DNA of 64,000 nucleotides from Erysipelotrichaceae bacterium (GCA_017405675.1 JAFRAB010000047.1:1-64000), one strand, 5' to 3'; positions 25,494-34,695 are shown, counted from the stretch's first letter. Notes: generated by a model not told the origin, from the sequence alone. A program made the numbers and translations.

Positions 25494-26382
25494 CTTTTAC
25501 ACTGTCCCAATAACCGAATTCCTGCAGCTGTGACGGTCTGTTACGCCAGTCAGGTTCAACTCTGACAAAGGTTTCAAGGAAAACCTTGGAATTCAGTCTT
25601 TCCTCAAGTTCTTCACGGGCAGCTGTAGATATCTTCTTGATCATTGATCCGTTACGACCGATGATTATGGCTTTCTGTGAAGATTTCTCAACCACGATAG
25701 CAACACGCACATAAACAACGTTAGGCTTTCTGGTTATTTCTTCCGTCTGCACGGCAATGGAATGAGGCACTTCCTCATCCGTAGCCATCATTATCTTCTC
25801 CCTGACAATTTCCGAAAACATGAAACTCTCAGGATAGTCGCTGATCATGTCGCTTGGATAATACTGTACGTCTTCCGGCAGATATTTCTTAATGGTCTCC
25901 ACCAGTTCGGTAATGTTGCGGCTTTTAAGAGCCGAAAGCGGTATGATCTCATCAAAATCATCCTGATTAAGATTACTGAGATATTCCAGCAGTTCCTGTT
26001 TGGTAACCTTGTCAACCTTATTGATAACCAGGAATTTTGGTTTCTTTATGTCTTTGATGCTTTCAAAGATTATCTCATCGCCTTTGTTCCATGGCTTGCT
26101 GACATCAACAAGCAGCAGAATGACATCAACATCAGAAACAGCATCATAGGCACGTTTTACCATGGTGGCATTTAAACGGCCTTTTGACTTATGAATACCA
26201 GGTGTATCTATGAAGATTATCTGAGCATCATCCAGAGTCAGAATTCCTCTGATATTATCTCTGGTTGTCTGCGGCTTCGGTGTTGTAATGGCGACTTTCT
26301 GAGATAATAGTGCATTAAGCAGCGTGCTTTTCCCGGTATTCGGTTTTCCTATCAGGGCTACAAACCCAGCTTTGAAACTCAT
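25486..26382 (-). CDS. era: GTPase Era
   Basis: Essential GTPase that binds the 3' end of 16S rRNA and checks 30S assembly. The 298-residue protein has G1 GKPNTGKST (12-20), G2 TTRDNIRGI, G3 DTPGIHKSK, G4 NKVDK and a C-terminal KH domain (AIIIGRNGSMIKKI). The start overlaps the cdd stop as ATGA. Order cdd-era-recO is standard. Confidence 0.97.
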   Translation of the reverse strand: MSFKAGFVALIGKPNTGKSTLLNALLSQKVAITTPKPQTTRDNIRGILTLDDAQIIFIDTPGIHKSKGRLNATMVKRAYDAVSDVDVILLLVDVSKPWNKGDEIIFESIKDIKKPKFLVINKVDKVTKQELLEYLSNLNQDDFDEIIPLSALKSRNITELVETIKKYLPEDVQYYPSDMISDYPESFMFSEIVREKIMMATDEEVPHSIAVQTEEITRKPNVVYVRVAIVVEKSSQKAIIIGRNGSMIKKISTAAREELEERLNSKVFLETFVRVEPDWRNRPSQLQEFGYWDSVKDE

Positions 26383-26780
26383 CTATTGAGATCCTCTGGA
26401 CCGAACTGCAGTGGAAGCAGTTCTTTCATGTTTGTTTCCAGAACCTGATTGCCGTCTGAAAGCACTATAGGAGTATCAGGATTCAGAAGTTCACTTAAAA
26501 CCTGACGGCAGATTCCGCATGGTGCAGCAATTCTGTGACCATCGCATACGATAGCCAGTTTTTCGATATCATCCTTGCGGTAACCATTTGAGTAAGCTGC
26601 AAACACTGCGCTTCTTTCACCGCAGTTGGTAGCTCCATAAGAAGCATTTTCTATATTGCCTCCTAAGAAGTAACTGCCATCCTTTAGGGCTACACATGCT
26701 CCAACATGGAAATTGGAGTATGGTGCATACGCATTGTCCATAGCTTTGAAGGCCAGTTCAAGTATTTCCTTGTTTTCCAT
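26379..26780 (-). CDS. cdd: cytidine deaminase
   Basis: Deaminates cytidine and deoxycytidine to uridine forms in pyrimidine salvage. At 133 residues it is the small tetrameric type. Zinc ligands and catalytic Glu are seen in NCGERSA (Cys53, Glu55) and PCGICRQ (Cys88, Cys91). RBS GGGAGGATG precedes the ATG. It is embedded between dgkA and era as in Bacillus and may feed the nucleoside phosphorylase and nucleoside hydrolase elsewhere in the window. Confidence 0.96.
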   Translation of the reverse strand: MENKEILELAFKAMDNAYAPYSNFHVGACVALKDGSYFLGGNIENASYGATNCGERSAVFAAYSNGYRKDDIEKLAIVCDGHRIAAPCGICRQVLSELLNPDTPIVLSDGNQVLETNMKELLPLQFGPEDLNR

Positions 26781-26784
26781 TTAT

Positions 26785-27159
26785 TCATCCTCCCGTAATG
26801 TGTCTTAGAATAAACATAATACCTACTATCAGGGCAAAGACTGAAGCGATCAGAACACCTCCGGCTGCCATATCCTTGATGTGTTTAACAGCCTTGGAGA
26901 TTTCCGGTTCCTCCAGATTCATTATCCTTTCAATGCTGGAATTGGTATATTCCAGTCCCAGAATCAGTCCGCAGAAAAGCAGTACAATGGCGAACTCTTC
27001 TGCTGTAAAACGGAAAATCAGACTCACCAGTATTGCCAGTATGGCACAGGCAAACTGAATTCGTATGCTCGAATCGTATTTGATTCCGTGTATTATGCCA
27101 TGATAGGCAAATCTGAATTTTCTTATAATCTTATCAATCATTTCTGCTGACCACTTCAT
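26785..27159 (-). CDS. dgkA: undecaprenol/diacylglycerol kinase
   Basis: Small trimeric membrane kinase; in Gram-positives the substrate is usually undecaprenol. The product has three predicted spans (about 38-55, 56-72 and 98-120) and the signature LEYTNSSIERIMN with catalytic Glu in the middle. Starts at 27159 (overlapping ybeY by 26 nt) and 27141 (MIDKIIRKF) are both possible. Neither has a clear Shine-Dalgarno; the shorter one matches usual family N-termini better. Confidence 0.9.
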   Translation of the reverse strand: MKWSAEMIDKIIRKFRFAYHGIIHGIKYDSSIRIQFACAILAILVSLIFRFTAEEFAIVLLFCGLILGLEYTNSSIERIMNLEEPEISKAVKHIKDMAAGGVLIASVFALIVGIMFILRHITGG

Positions 27160-27589
27160 CCAGTATTTTCTTCTGAAGTTCTATCATTACGGCTTCATCT
27201 TCCTTTGTCATGTGATCATAACCGCACAGATGCAGCAGACCATGAGTAAACAGGAAACATATTTCTCTCTTAACGGAATGTCCGTAATCTTCAGCCTGTC
27301 TTCTGGCTGCATCAATGTTTATGAAAATGTCTCCCAGTTCTTCTTCAATGTAATCACCTTCAGTTTCATCATCACGCAAGGCAAAAGAGATGACATCTGT
27401 AGGTCTGTCAACATTGCGGTAGTCTCTGTTGATCTGATGGATCTGTTCATCATCAACGAATATGACGCTTACAACCGTTCCCCTTTTCAGGTCCACGTAT
27501 TTTCTGGCATTGCTGAAAATTCTGGAAAAATACTGTCTGTATTTACTGTATCCACGTTCTGCAGTCTGATTGTAAACATTTAAAGCCAT
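27134..27589 (-). CDS. ybeY: endoribonuclease YbeY
   Basis: Zinc-dependent RNase for 16S rRNA 3' maturation and ribosome quality control. The 151-residue protein has the H-x3-H-x5-H metal site HGLLHLCGYDH (His116, His120, His126) and the conserved RPTDVISF block near 62-69. RBS AAGGAG precedes the ATG. A small gene is inserted between it and phoH, its usual direct neighbour. Confidence 0.96.
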   Translation of the reverse strand: MALNVYNQTAERGYSKYRQYFSRIFSNARKYVDLKRGTVVSVIFVDDEQIHQINRDYRNVDRPTDVISFALRDDETEGDYIEEELGDIFINIDAARRQAEDYGHSVKREICFLFTHGLLHLCGYDHMTKEDEAVMIELQKKILDEVVSRND

Positions 27590-27613
27590 AGTAAAAAACT
27601 CCTTGTGTGAATA

Positions 27614-27973
27614 TTATATCACACTGCGTCTGACACTCACATAATATTTACTCCAAATAAAGCGAAAAAACCAGCGAAAAAGCCTCATTTCACCCAGATT
27701 TCTGTCATATATGTATACATAACGGTCATCACCGTCCGCCACCAGATAATAATGATGGTAAACAGCGTCATACATTATATAAGGAAACTCGTAACAGACC
27801 TTTCGGTCATAGTAAGCCACACACTCAAAACCGTTTCTGTTCATCACGTCAACAATGTCCAGAACTGACAGTCCTCTGTTACTGACATGCGACTGCAGCT
27901 GCCTGATGATTTCACTGCCGTCATAACTGATAAGTTCAAAATACTTTCTGACACAGAAAATGCCGCAATTCAT
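27614..27973 (-). CDS. small C39-like cysteine peptidase domain protein
   Basis: A 119-residue protein. NCGIFCVRKYF at the very N-terminus resembles the DCG-a-cl motif around the catalytic Cys of peptidase C39. HHYYLVAD (His73/74) and IYDRNLGE (Asp90) match the C39 His and Asp blocks, and His74-Asp90 are 16 residues apart as in the family. The Gln that usually precedes Cys by about six residues is missing: the ATG has GGAGGTG before it and an in-frame TGA lies just upstream. No transporter or signal peptide is attached. It may be a stand-alone peptidase or a degenerate binding domain. Confidence 0.6.
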   Translation of the reverse strand: MNCGIFCVRKYFELISYDGSEIIRQLQSHVSNRGLSVLDIVDVMNRNGFECVAYYDRKVCYEFPYIMYDAVYHHYYLVADGDDRYVYIYDRNLGEMRLFRWFFRFIWSKYYVSVRRSVI

Positions 27974-28012
27974 ACCGGTTCACCTCCAGTACTGTATTGC
28001 GGCATTAATTCT

Positions 28013-28948
28013 TTATTCCTTTTTTTCGTAAGCTTCTATGATTTTCTGAACGACCGGATGTCTTACAACGTCATTCTTGTGCATTTCCACAACGGCAATT
28101 TCCTCAATGTCCTTTACGATCTCAATTGCTTTCTTAAGCCCTGACTGCTTGCTGTTAGGCAGGTCTATCTGTGTTATGTCACCGGTAATGATCATCTTGG
28201 AATTGAAACCAAGTCTGGTCAGGAACATTTTGATCTGCATGGCAGTCGTATTCTGCGCTTCGTCAAGAATAACTACGGCATCATTAAGGGTACGTCCTCT
28301 CATGTATGCCAGCGGTGCAATTTCAATTACACCCTTTTCCAGCAGCCTTTCAACAGCCCCTGTTCCGAAAAGAGTATCGAAAGAATCATATATAGGACGC
28401 AGATAAGGGTCAACTTTTTCCTTCAGATCACCAGGCAGAAAGCCAAGAGATTCACCGGCTTCAACGACCGGTCTGGTAACTATTATTTTTCTGACCTTAC
28501 CTTTTCTTAATAAATCAACAGCGTATATGACAGCCAGGAAAGTCTTTCCCGTTCCGGCCGGACCTGTAACCAGTGTAATGTCATGAGTTCTGAAGGCATC
28601 GTACAGCCGTTTCTGTCCGCGGGTACGCAGATAGAATTTCTTTGAACCGTAACCTGTTATGACAGCTTCCCTGTAAAAAGAAGAATCCGATTCATTCACA
28701 ACCAGATTTGTGACATCCTGATATTCCAGTTCACCCTTGTTCTGGAATACAGAGGCCATATCCGTTATGATCTTTCTGATCCTGTCTACAGTATGTTCAT
28801 CTGAAGTCAGAATGTAATCTCCTTCCAGATAAACCTTACAGCCGCAGCTGTTTCCTATCAAATCAAGATTGCAGTCTGATTCTCCGCAGATTGCCATTAC
28901 GGTTTCAACATCAAAATCACTGACATCAAGTACCTGATACTTTTCCAA
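28013..28948 (-). CDS. phoH: PhoH-like ATPase
   Basis: Cytoplasmic P-loop ATPase of the PhoH/YbeZ type, linked to RNA metabolism and a partner of YbeY. The 311-residue protein has an N-terminal KH-like part (1-110), Walker A GPAGTGKT (about 129-136) and Walker B VILDEAQN. The start codon is TTG with AAAGGGTG 7 nt upstream. It lies 39 nt upstream of the C39-like gene and ybeY. Confidence 0.94.
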   Translation of the reverse strand: MEKYQVLDVSDFDVETVMAICGESDCNLDLIGNSCGCKVYLEGDYILTSDEHTVDRIRKIITDMASVFQNKGELEYQDVTNLVVNESDSSFYREAVITGYGSKKFYLRTRGQKRLYDAFRTHDITLVTGPAGTGKTFLAVIYAVDLLRKGKVRKIIVTRPVVEAGESLGFLPGDLKEKVDPYLRPIYDSFDTLFGTGAVERLLEKGVIEIAPLAYMRGRTLNDAVVILDEAQNTTAMQIKMFLTRLGFNSKMIITGDITQIDLPNSKQSGLKKAIEIVKDIEEIAVVEMHKNDVVRHPVVQKIIEAYEKKE

Positions 28949-28963
28949 TATTTGACACCCTTT

Positions 28964-30526
28964 CTACAAACCCAGCTTCTTACATGTTTCTCTGACAAAG
29001 TCGATATCACTGTGAGGATACTTGACACCTTTCTCCTCCTGCCAGCTTTCATGTCCCAGCCCGATGATTGTTATAATATCGCCTTCTTCGGCGTTTTCAA
29101 TTGCGTAAGTTATTGCTTCCTGACGGTTTTTGATCAGGACGTATTTTGGCCTGTATCCGACTTCCTTTTCTACCTTATCAAACGAAGTCAGAGTATCAGC
29201 CGTTATTTTTTCATATGTTTCCCATCTGAGATGGCCTGATGTGATGATCGACAGATCAGCCAGTCTGGCACTGGCTTCGCCCATGCCGTATCTTCTGTCA
29301 AGCGATCTGTTGCCATCAGCTCCGAATACACATACAACTCTCTTAGGCCTGTATTCTCTCAAGGCTTTCAGATGGTTAAATGTACTGTAGCCGTTATGTG
29401 CAAAGTCAACGCAGACCTTGAAATGTCCGTTATCAAACACTATTTCAAAGCGGCCTCTGATCAGCAGATGAGTTAAGGCTTCATTTATTACCTCATACCC
29501 GATGTTTTCCATCTGAGCAATGGCTACACATGGCAGAGCGTTGTAGACGTTGAATTCACCCGGAAGATTGACACTGACTGTTCCCTTAGTCAGTCCGTCA
29601 ACGTCAAATCTGATTCCCGGATAGCCGTCAAACGTCTTCTCGACATTCCTGAAAACATAATCGGCTTTTTCGTTTTCACCGTAATAATACAGCTTATTCT
29701 GTTTTTTCAGATAACTCTCAAATCTAATCAGACTCCTGTCATCAAGATTCAGGAAACCGATCCTGCTCTGATTTATCATGTTGGCTTTGCAGCAGATCAG
29801 ATCATCTTCATCCTTATGTTCCAGACCTCCGATATGATCGGTGAAATCAAGATTTGTCCAGATGCCGTAATCAAATTCCATGCCTTCCACTCTGTGCATC
29901 TTCATAGCCTGGCTGGAAACTTCAATTATGACATGTGTACATCCGCTTTCAACCATCAGTGCCAGATACATCTGCATTTCCATGGCATCCGGAGTGGTGT
30001 TAGCCAGTTCATATACGTAATAACCTTCTGTTTCCTCACAGATCAGAGGCTTGTACAGATCGGCATTAACAACCCTTTTATAGGCATCCTCAACAATCGG
30101 CATGATGGCACCGTTAGTTCCTATCGTACCGCATCTGAATCCCCGTTTACGGAAGATGTCAGCCATCATGTGAGTCGCAGTAGTCTTGCCCTTGCTGCCT
30201 GTGATGGCCACTGTTTTCATCTTGCGGGCCGGATAATCGTAAAAGGCTGCCGCCAGCAGAGGAGAAGCAATTCGTGAACTGGCCACCTTAATGGCACAGA
30301 CGCCTTCAGGCAGTTTGACATCTTTTTCCACGACCAGCAGAGAAGCTCCTTTCTCTACCACTTCATCTATAAGATCATGACTGTCAAATCTGGTCCCGGA
30401 TATGCAAATGAAACCTTCATGAGGCTTTAAAAAGCGGTTATCATGGGACAGTCCCATTACTTCCTCATCAAGGTTTCCCTGTAAGTATTCATAATCAATA
30501 TTCTTTATTAAATCTCGAATTTTCAT
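28964..30526 (-). CDS. MurE-type UDP-MurNAc-tripeptide ligase, paralog 1
   Basis: Mur ligase (520 residues) that adds an amino acid to UDP-MurNAc-L-Ala-D-Glu in the cytoplasm. The domains are an N-terminal UDP-binding part (HDNR, FICISGTRFD), a central ATPase (GSKGKTT, about 109-115) and a C-terminal domain. The residue-selecting motif, DNPR in DAP-adding enzymes, reads GHLR here (TSGHLRWE, about 429-436), so the substrate is probably not meso-DAP. It is between rpsU and phoH, an unusual place for murE. A second MurE-like gene lies at 31960-33405. Confidence 0.85.
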   Translation of the reverse strand: MKIRDLIKNIDYEYLQGNLDEEVMGLSHDNRFLKPHEGFICISGTRFDSHDLIDEVVEKGASLLVVEKDVKLPEGVCAIKVASSRIASPLLAAAFYDYPARKMKTVAITGSKGKTTATHMMADIFRKRGFRCGTIGTNGAIMPIVEDAYKRVVNADLYKPLICEETEGYYVYELANTTPDAMEMQMYLALMVESGCTHVIIEVSSQAMKMHRVEGMEFDYGIWTNLDFTDHIGGLEHKDEDDLICCKANMINQSRIGFLNLDDRSLIRFESYLKKQNKLYYYGENEKADYVFRNVEKTFDGYPGIRFDVDGLTKGTVSVNLPGEFNVYNALPCVAIAQMENIGYEVINEALTHLLIRGRFEIVFDNGHFKVCVDFAHNGYSTFNHLKALREYRPKRVVCVFGADGNRSLDRRYGMGEASARLADLSIITSGHLRWETYEKITADTLTSFDKVEKEVGYRPKYVLIKNRQEAITYAIENAEEGDIITIIGLGHESWQEEKGVKYPHSDIDFVRETCKKLGL

Positions 30527-30559
30527 ATTTTAATTGTATCACAGAATAAGCATAAAAAA

Positions 30560-30577
30560 AGTCAGTTTTAACTGACT
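30560..30577 (-). terminator. rpsU terminator
   Basis: Perfect 8-bp stem AGTCAGTT/AACTGACT with a 2-nt loop, then TTTTTTTATG on the minus strand. The stem includes the rpsU stop codon. Confidence 0.85.
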
Positions 30578-30752
30578 ATTTCTTTCTGGCCTTGCGTGCG
30601 GCTTCCTGTTTTAATTTGCGACGTACGCCTGGTTTTACATAATATTCTCTTTTGCGAGCTTCAGCAAGAGTACCATTACGGCTTACCTGTCTTTTGAAAC
30701 GACGTAAAGCATCATCAAGCACTTCGTTTTCCTTAAGAACTACCTTTGGCAT
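30576..30752 (-). CDS. rpsU: 30S ribosomal protein S21
   Basis: A 58-residue basic protein, [20 protein letters not shown] at the N-terminus and a Lys/Arg/Ala-rich tail, typical of S21 that sits near the anti-Shine-Dalgarno on the 30S platform. RBS GGGAGGG precedes the ATG. It has its own promoter and a terminator overlapping the stop. It is short enough to be missed by length-filtered gene finding. Confidence 0.97.
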   Translation of the reverse strand: MPKVVLKENEVLDDALRRFKRQVSRNGTLAEARKREYYVKPGVRRKLKQEAARKARKK

Positions 30753-30801
30753 TAACTACCCTCCCTTCTGAAACCGGCAACTTAAATATTGCAACGTTAT
30801 T

Positions 30802-30830
30802 ATTATATACAAGAGAAAATTAAAATGCAA
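30802..30830 (-). promoter_or_regulatory. rpsU promoter
   Basis: TTGCAT (30825-30830), 17 nt, TATAAT (30802-30807) on the minus strand. It uses the same -35 hexamer and spacing as the rrn promoter at 188-216, consistent with a strong growth-related promoter. Confidence 0.75.
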
Positions 30831-30845
30831 CACTGAACACGTCTT

Positions 30846-31958
30846 CTACCAGACAACATTTTTCAGGTATTTCATGAATTCATCTCTGTATTTATCAATA
30901 AGAGTGGAATCAACCAGATACATTACCTGATAGAAACCATCACTCTGATGATCATATAATCCAAATACGGCAGTATATCCTTCATTGGAAACATATTCAG
31001 CTACGACATGCTGAAAATCAGACTCAATTATCTCACTTTCCGTTATGGACGGACTGCCCAGCAGATGCTTCCGGTAATCTTCCAGATGACCGCTCCAGCC
31101 CATTCTGTCAAGCTGGGAACGCGGTTGCAGATAAGCCTGAACACTTACAGGACCGCTGACAAACGCGCACTCACAGCCTTCCAGCTGCGTCTGCTGATAA
31201 TCATATCCGGTAAACAGCTGAATATTTCTGAAATTATGCGGAACCAGAATATCATGCTTTACCACAATGGTTCCTCCAACCTGAATGAAATCAAGGTCGT
31301 ATTCATCAGTACCAGACTGCGCACCGCTGGTTTCCGCGGTAATTTTTACGTTGGAGATCTTATGATTGCTGTCAGCCGTAAATGCCATCTGATATTCCTG
31401 CGGCTGCTCAAACTCTCTGCCTGGGATCGTATAATCCATGAAATCAATTACTGTCCATAATGACTGCGGTAATAATGAAGCAGGCACCGTAAAACTGTAA
31501 ACATTGGTGCTGTCCTTCTCTTCGATAGATATGTTTTTCAGTGAAGCCATATTATCAGCCAGCACTTCAAAACGCAGACCTTTCTCATATGCTTCTGCGA
31601 TAAGTGTTTTCAGAGTATCGTCAGGCAGCGGCATATATCCATCAGTAAACTGACCGTGCAGTTCCCCATCCAGATAATCAAACGAGAAATTCATGTTTAT
31701 TTCTTTTGGACCGTTAAATTCCATATGCAGGTCCTGATAGTTTCTGTTGCTGACAATATGAACATCAAAAGGATATGCAGCTACAATCTTGTGCATGGCC
31801 TTTCCTGTTATCTCACAGTTCAGATAATCATATTTGCTCTGAGCAGAAAGAAATTCTTTCACTCTGTCACTGTCAGTTTTCTGCTGACATCCGCATAGCG
31901 AAAGAATTATGGTCATTATCAAAAACAGAACTGTATATTTACCCCATTTGTTATGCAT
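30846..31958 (-). CDS. lipoprotein of unknown function
   Basis: The frame is open further upstream, but GAGGAGG lies 6 nt before the ATG at 31958, which gives 370 residues. The N-terminus is a lipoprotein signal: basic MHNKWGK, hydrophobic core, then LCGC with the lipidated Cys near residue 25, followed by Gln-rich spacer. The rest looks like a beta-rich extracytoplasmic domain; I do not recognise the family. It starts one base after the stop of the second MurE-like gene, so the two are translationally linked. An envelope role is likely from that link only. Confidence 0.8.
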   Translation of the reverse strand: MHNKWGKYTVLFLIMTIILSLCGCQQKTDSDRVKEFLSAQSKYDYLNCEITGKAMHKIVAAYPFDVHIVSNRNYQDLHMEFNGPKEINMNFSFDYLDGELHGQFTDGYMPLPDDTLKTLIAEAYEKGLRFEVLADNMASLKNISIEEKDSTNVYSFTVPASLLPQSLWTVIDFMDYTIPGREFEQPQEYQMAFTADSNHKISNVKITAETSGAQSGTDEYDLDFIQVGGTIVVKHDILVPHNFRNIQLFTGYDYQQTQLEGCECAFVSGPVSVQAYLQPRSQLDRMGWSGHLEDYRKHLLGSPSITESEIIESDFQHVVAEYVSNEGYTAVFGLYDHQSDGFYQVMYLVDSTLIDKYRDEFMKYLKNVVW

Positions 31959-31959
31959 G

Positions 31960-33405
31960 TTATTCCTCCTCATAAAGTTCCTGGAGAATGTTCCTGACGG
32001 CGTTGACATCACCCATCCAGTATTCCCTTTCTCCATTTATGTCCAGGAAGTTTTCATTTCCTTTTCCCAGTATCAGTACCATGTCACCGGCATTTGCCAG
32101 TTCCACAGCCTGTCTGATTGCTGTATAACGGTCTTCAACAAAAACCGTATTGGCATCACTGATACCTTCACTGATCTGAGCAGCAATGTCTTCTGCCTTT
32201 TCCATTCTGGCATCCCGTTCCGTCAGAATAACAAGAGAGCATTTCTTGTCAGCTGCTTTTCCATACTCTGCACGCTTGCCGGTTTCACGTCCGCCCGGTA
32301 AACCGAAAACGGTAATTATACGGTGATTTTCAGGAGTTATGGATGCTGCATATTCAAAGACCTTTTCAAAACTGTCAACTGTATGACCGGCATCAACAAT
32401 GATGTTAAACGGCTGAGGACCGGAGATTTTCTGCATGCAGCCCTCAGGGATATTGAGCTTGCGGCATAAAGGAACCAGCTGTTCCAGCGGATAGCCGTCT
32501 TCATGAAGAATTGCCAGCGCATTGACCAGATTGTAGATGTTGAATCTGGCAATGAGATTTGTCCTGATTTCATATCTCTTTCCATCATGAATGAGAATAA
32601 ACTCGGTATGATCAGCCAGGATCTTGGCACCGGCAGCACGGTAATCCGCTCTGCTGCTGAAGCCATAGGTAATGACCTTTCCGGCTGTTTCTCTGGCCAG
32701 TCTGAGTCCGTATTCATCATCCATGTTGATGATGGCTTTCTGATCTTTAGTGATCATGCCGAACAGCTTCTGCTTGCTGCTGAAATACTTTTCATCTGAT
32801 TCACTGAGCTCCATCTTGCTGGTATTGAGGTTGGTAAAACTGAGACAGTCAAATCTGATGTTGTCAATATATCTGGCTCCGATAAAACGGTTGTCTACTT
32901 CGATGACAACGGCTGTAGAGCCTTCGTTTTTCATTTCACGGCACATCTTCTGCATGTATACGGCATTAACCATTCGACGGCCGACTTCAATGTTCACATT
33001 GTCCTTGATGATGCCCTTGGAACCTATATAGCCTGTCTTGGTAAAATGACTGCTGAGATACTGGACGATCAGGGCAACAGTGCTCTTTCCGTCGGAACCA
33101 ACTATGCCGTAAACCTTGAGATTCTTTGTTGGCTGCCCATAGAAAACATCCGCAAAGTTGTTAAGAGCAGACAAAGTATCGCTGACCATTATATAGGTTA
33201 TGCCTTTGACATACTCTGCCAGTTCACGTGAATGGACAATACACACAGCCCCGTTTCTTATTGCTTCATTAATAAAATCATGACCGTCATATACCATGCC
33301 GCGAATGCAGAAAAAGATTCCTGCCTCGCACTTGACGCGTGAATCAGTCATGATCGTTTTAACTTCAAGATTCGGTGCGTTTTCGAAGATCTCTCCGATA
33401 TTCAT
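31960..33405 (-). CDS. MurE-type ligase, paralog 2
   Basis: A 481-residue Mur ligase family protein. The N-terminal block TDSRVKCEAGIFFCIRG and DGHDFINEA is very MurE-like. The P-loop is GSDGKST (about 102-108), with Asp in place of the usual Lys or Asn. The selector motif reads RDAR (LTERDARMEK, about 395-402) instead of DNPR. It is 3 nt downstream of mtaB and 1 nt upstream of a lipoprotein gene, in the scpA-scpB-rluB-rsmE-mtaB operon. It could add a different residue to murein precursors than paralog 1; that is inference. Confidence 0.8.
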   Translation of the reverse strand: MNIGEIFENAPNLEVKTIMTDSRVKCEAGIFFCIRGMVYDGHDFINEAIRNGAVCIVHSRELAEYVKGITYIMVSDTLSALNNFADVFYGQPTKNLKVYGIVGSDGKSTVALIVQYLSSHFTKTGYIGSKGIIKDNVNIEVGRRMVNAVYMQKMCREMKNEGSTAVVIEVDNRFIGARYIDNIRFDCLSFTNLNTSKMELSESDEKYFSSKQKLFGMITKDQKAIINMDDEYGLRLARETAGKVITYGFSSRADYRAAGAKILADHTEFILIHDGKRYEIRTNLIARFNIYNLVNALAILHEDGYPLEQLVPLCRKLNIPEGCMQKISGPQPFNIIVDAGHTVDSFEKVFEYAASITPENHRIITVFGLPGGRETGKRAEYGKAADKKCSLVILTERDARMEKAEDIAAQISEGISDANTVFVEDRYTAIRQAVELANAGDMVLILGKGNENFLDINGEREYWMGDVNAVRNILQELYEEE

Positions 33406-33408
33406 TTG

Positions 33409-34695
33409 TTATCCCTCTATAGCATGTCCCATCAGATATTCCCCATCACAGCTGTCATATTCTACTGTGAAAAACTGATGCGACAGATCTTTATCACTTG
33501 TTACCTTAACTTCAATATACTCGCTGTTATGGCCGGTATAGAAGCCTTCAGTCTCTCTTTCAAACAGGACTTTGCCCGTTTTCCCGATAAATTCCTTAAC
33601 AAACCCATTATATAATTCTGACGAAAGTTTGGTCAATTCAGCAACCCTCTGCTTCTTGACAGGTCCGCTGATCTGATTTTTCATTCTGGCAGCGACAGTA
33701 TGGTCTTTGGCGGCATATGGGAAAACATGCAGAAAGCTCATTCCTGACTGCCTGATAAACTCATATGTTTCCCTGAAGTTTTCTTCACTTTCACCAGGGA
33801 AACCTACTATTACATCTGTTGAAATGCTGACCGTTCCAACTCTGCTTCTGACCTTATTCAGACAGTCCAAGAACTGGGCTGTGGTATATGGACGGTGCAT
33901 GTTTTTAAGCGTTTCATTACAGCCGCTCTGGAGCGGTATATGCAGGTGACGGGCTACTCTTTCTTCACTCGCCATCAGCTCTATGAGTTCATCAGTTATT
34001 TCCGTAACTTCTATTGAAGAAATACGCAGTCTCACCAGACCGTCAACTTCTTTAAGAAGTCTCTTTATCAGAGCAGTAAGATCAGTATCTCCATCATGAT
34101 ATCTGCCTGTATGAATGCCCGTTAATACGATTTCGCTGTGACCGCTTCTGACCAGTTCACGGGCGATCTCAACGGCTTTTTCAGCCAGCAGACATCTTTC
34201 CCTGCCTCTGGCATAAGGTATCACACAGTAGCTGCAGAACTGATTACAGCCATCCTGTATTTTGAGGTATGCTCTTGTCTGATTGAACTGTCTTAATGCC
34301 ATTTCCTCGTAAGGGCACTGTTTCAGATCATCAACCATGACGATTTTTTCACCTGTTTCAATAAACCTTTCAATCAGTTGAAGTAATTCCTTCTTATGAT
34401 TGGAACCGATGAGGATATCACAGTCTTCAAATATTTCCTTCTTGTCATATTCCATCTGAACATAACATCCAACAACACATAAAACGGCCTTTTCATTCAG
34501 CTTTCTGGCTTTATGCATCATCTGCCTGGTCTTGGACCCTGCCGTATTTGTCACGGTACAGCTGTTGATGATGAATATATCTGCCGGATCATTACCAAAA
34601 GGGACTTCCTGATATTTCTCAGACAGCTGCTGAGCATACCAGTTAGCCTCGTAGTTATTTACCTTGCATCCCAGATTGCAGATACTGAATTTCAT
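33409..34695 (-). CDS. mtaB: tRNA t6A37 methylthiotransferase MtaB
   Basis: Radical-SAM enzyme that turns t6A37 into ms2t6A37 in tRNAs reading ANN codons. The 428-residue protein has the N-terminal UPF0004 domain with three Cys (NLGCKVN, SCTVTN, VVGCYVQ), the radical-SAM cluster CNQFCSYC (about 150-157) and a C-terminal TRAM domain. It matches YqeV of Bacillus. RBS GAGGGA precedes the ATG. It overlaps rsmE by 4 nt. Confidence 0.95.
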   Translation of the reverse strand: MKFSICNLGCKVNNYEANWYAQQLSEKYQEVPFGNDPADIFIINSCTVTNTAGSKTRQMMHKARKLNEKAVLCVVGCYVQMEYDKKEIFEDCDILIGSNHKKELLQLIERFIETGEKIVMVDDLKQCPYEEMALRQFNQTRAYLKIQDGCNQFCSYCVIPYARGRERCLLAEKAVEIARELVRSGHSEIVLTGIHTGRYHDGDTDLTALIKRLLKEVDGLVRLRISSIEVTEITDELIELMASEERVARHLHIPLQSGCNETLKNMHRPYTTAQFLDCLNKVRSRVGTVSISTDVIVGFPGESEENFRETYEFIRQSGMSFLHVFPYAAKDHTVAARMKNQISGPVKKQRVAELTKLSSELYNGFVKEFIGKTGKVLFERETEGFYTGHNSEYIEVKVTSDKDLSHQFFTVEYDSCDGEYLMGHAIEG

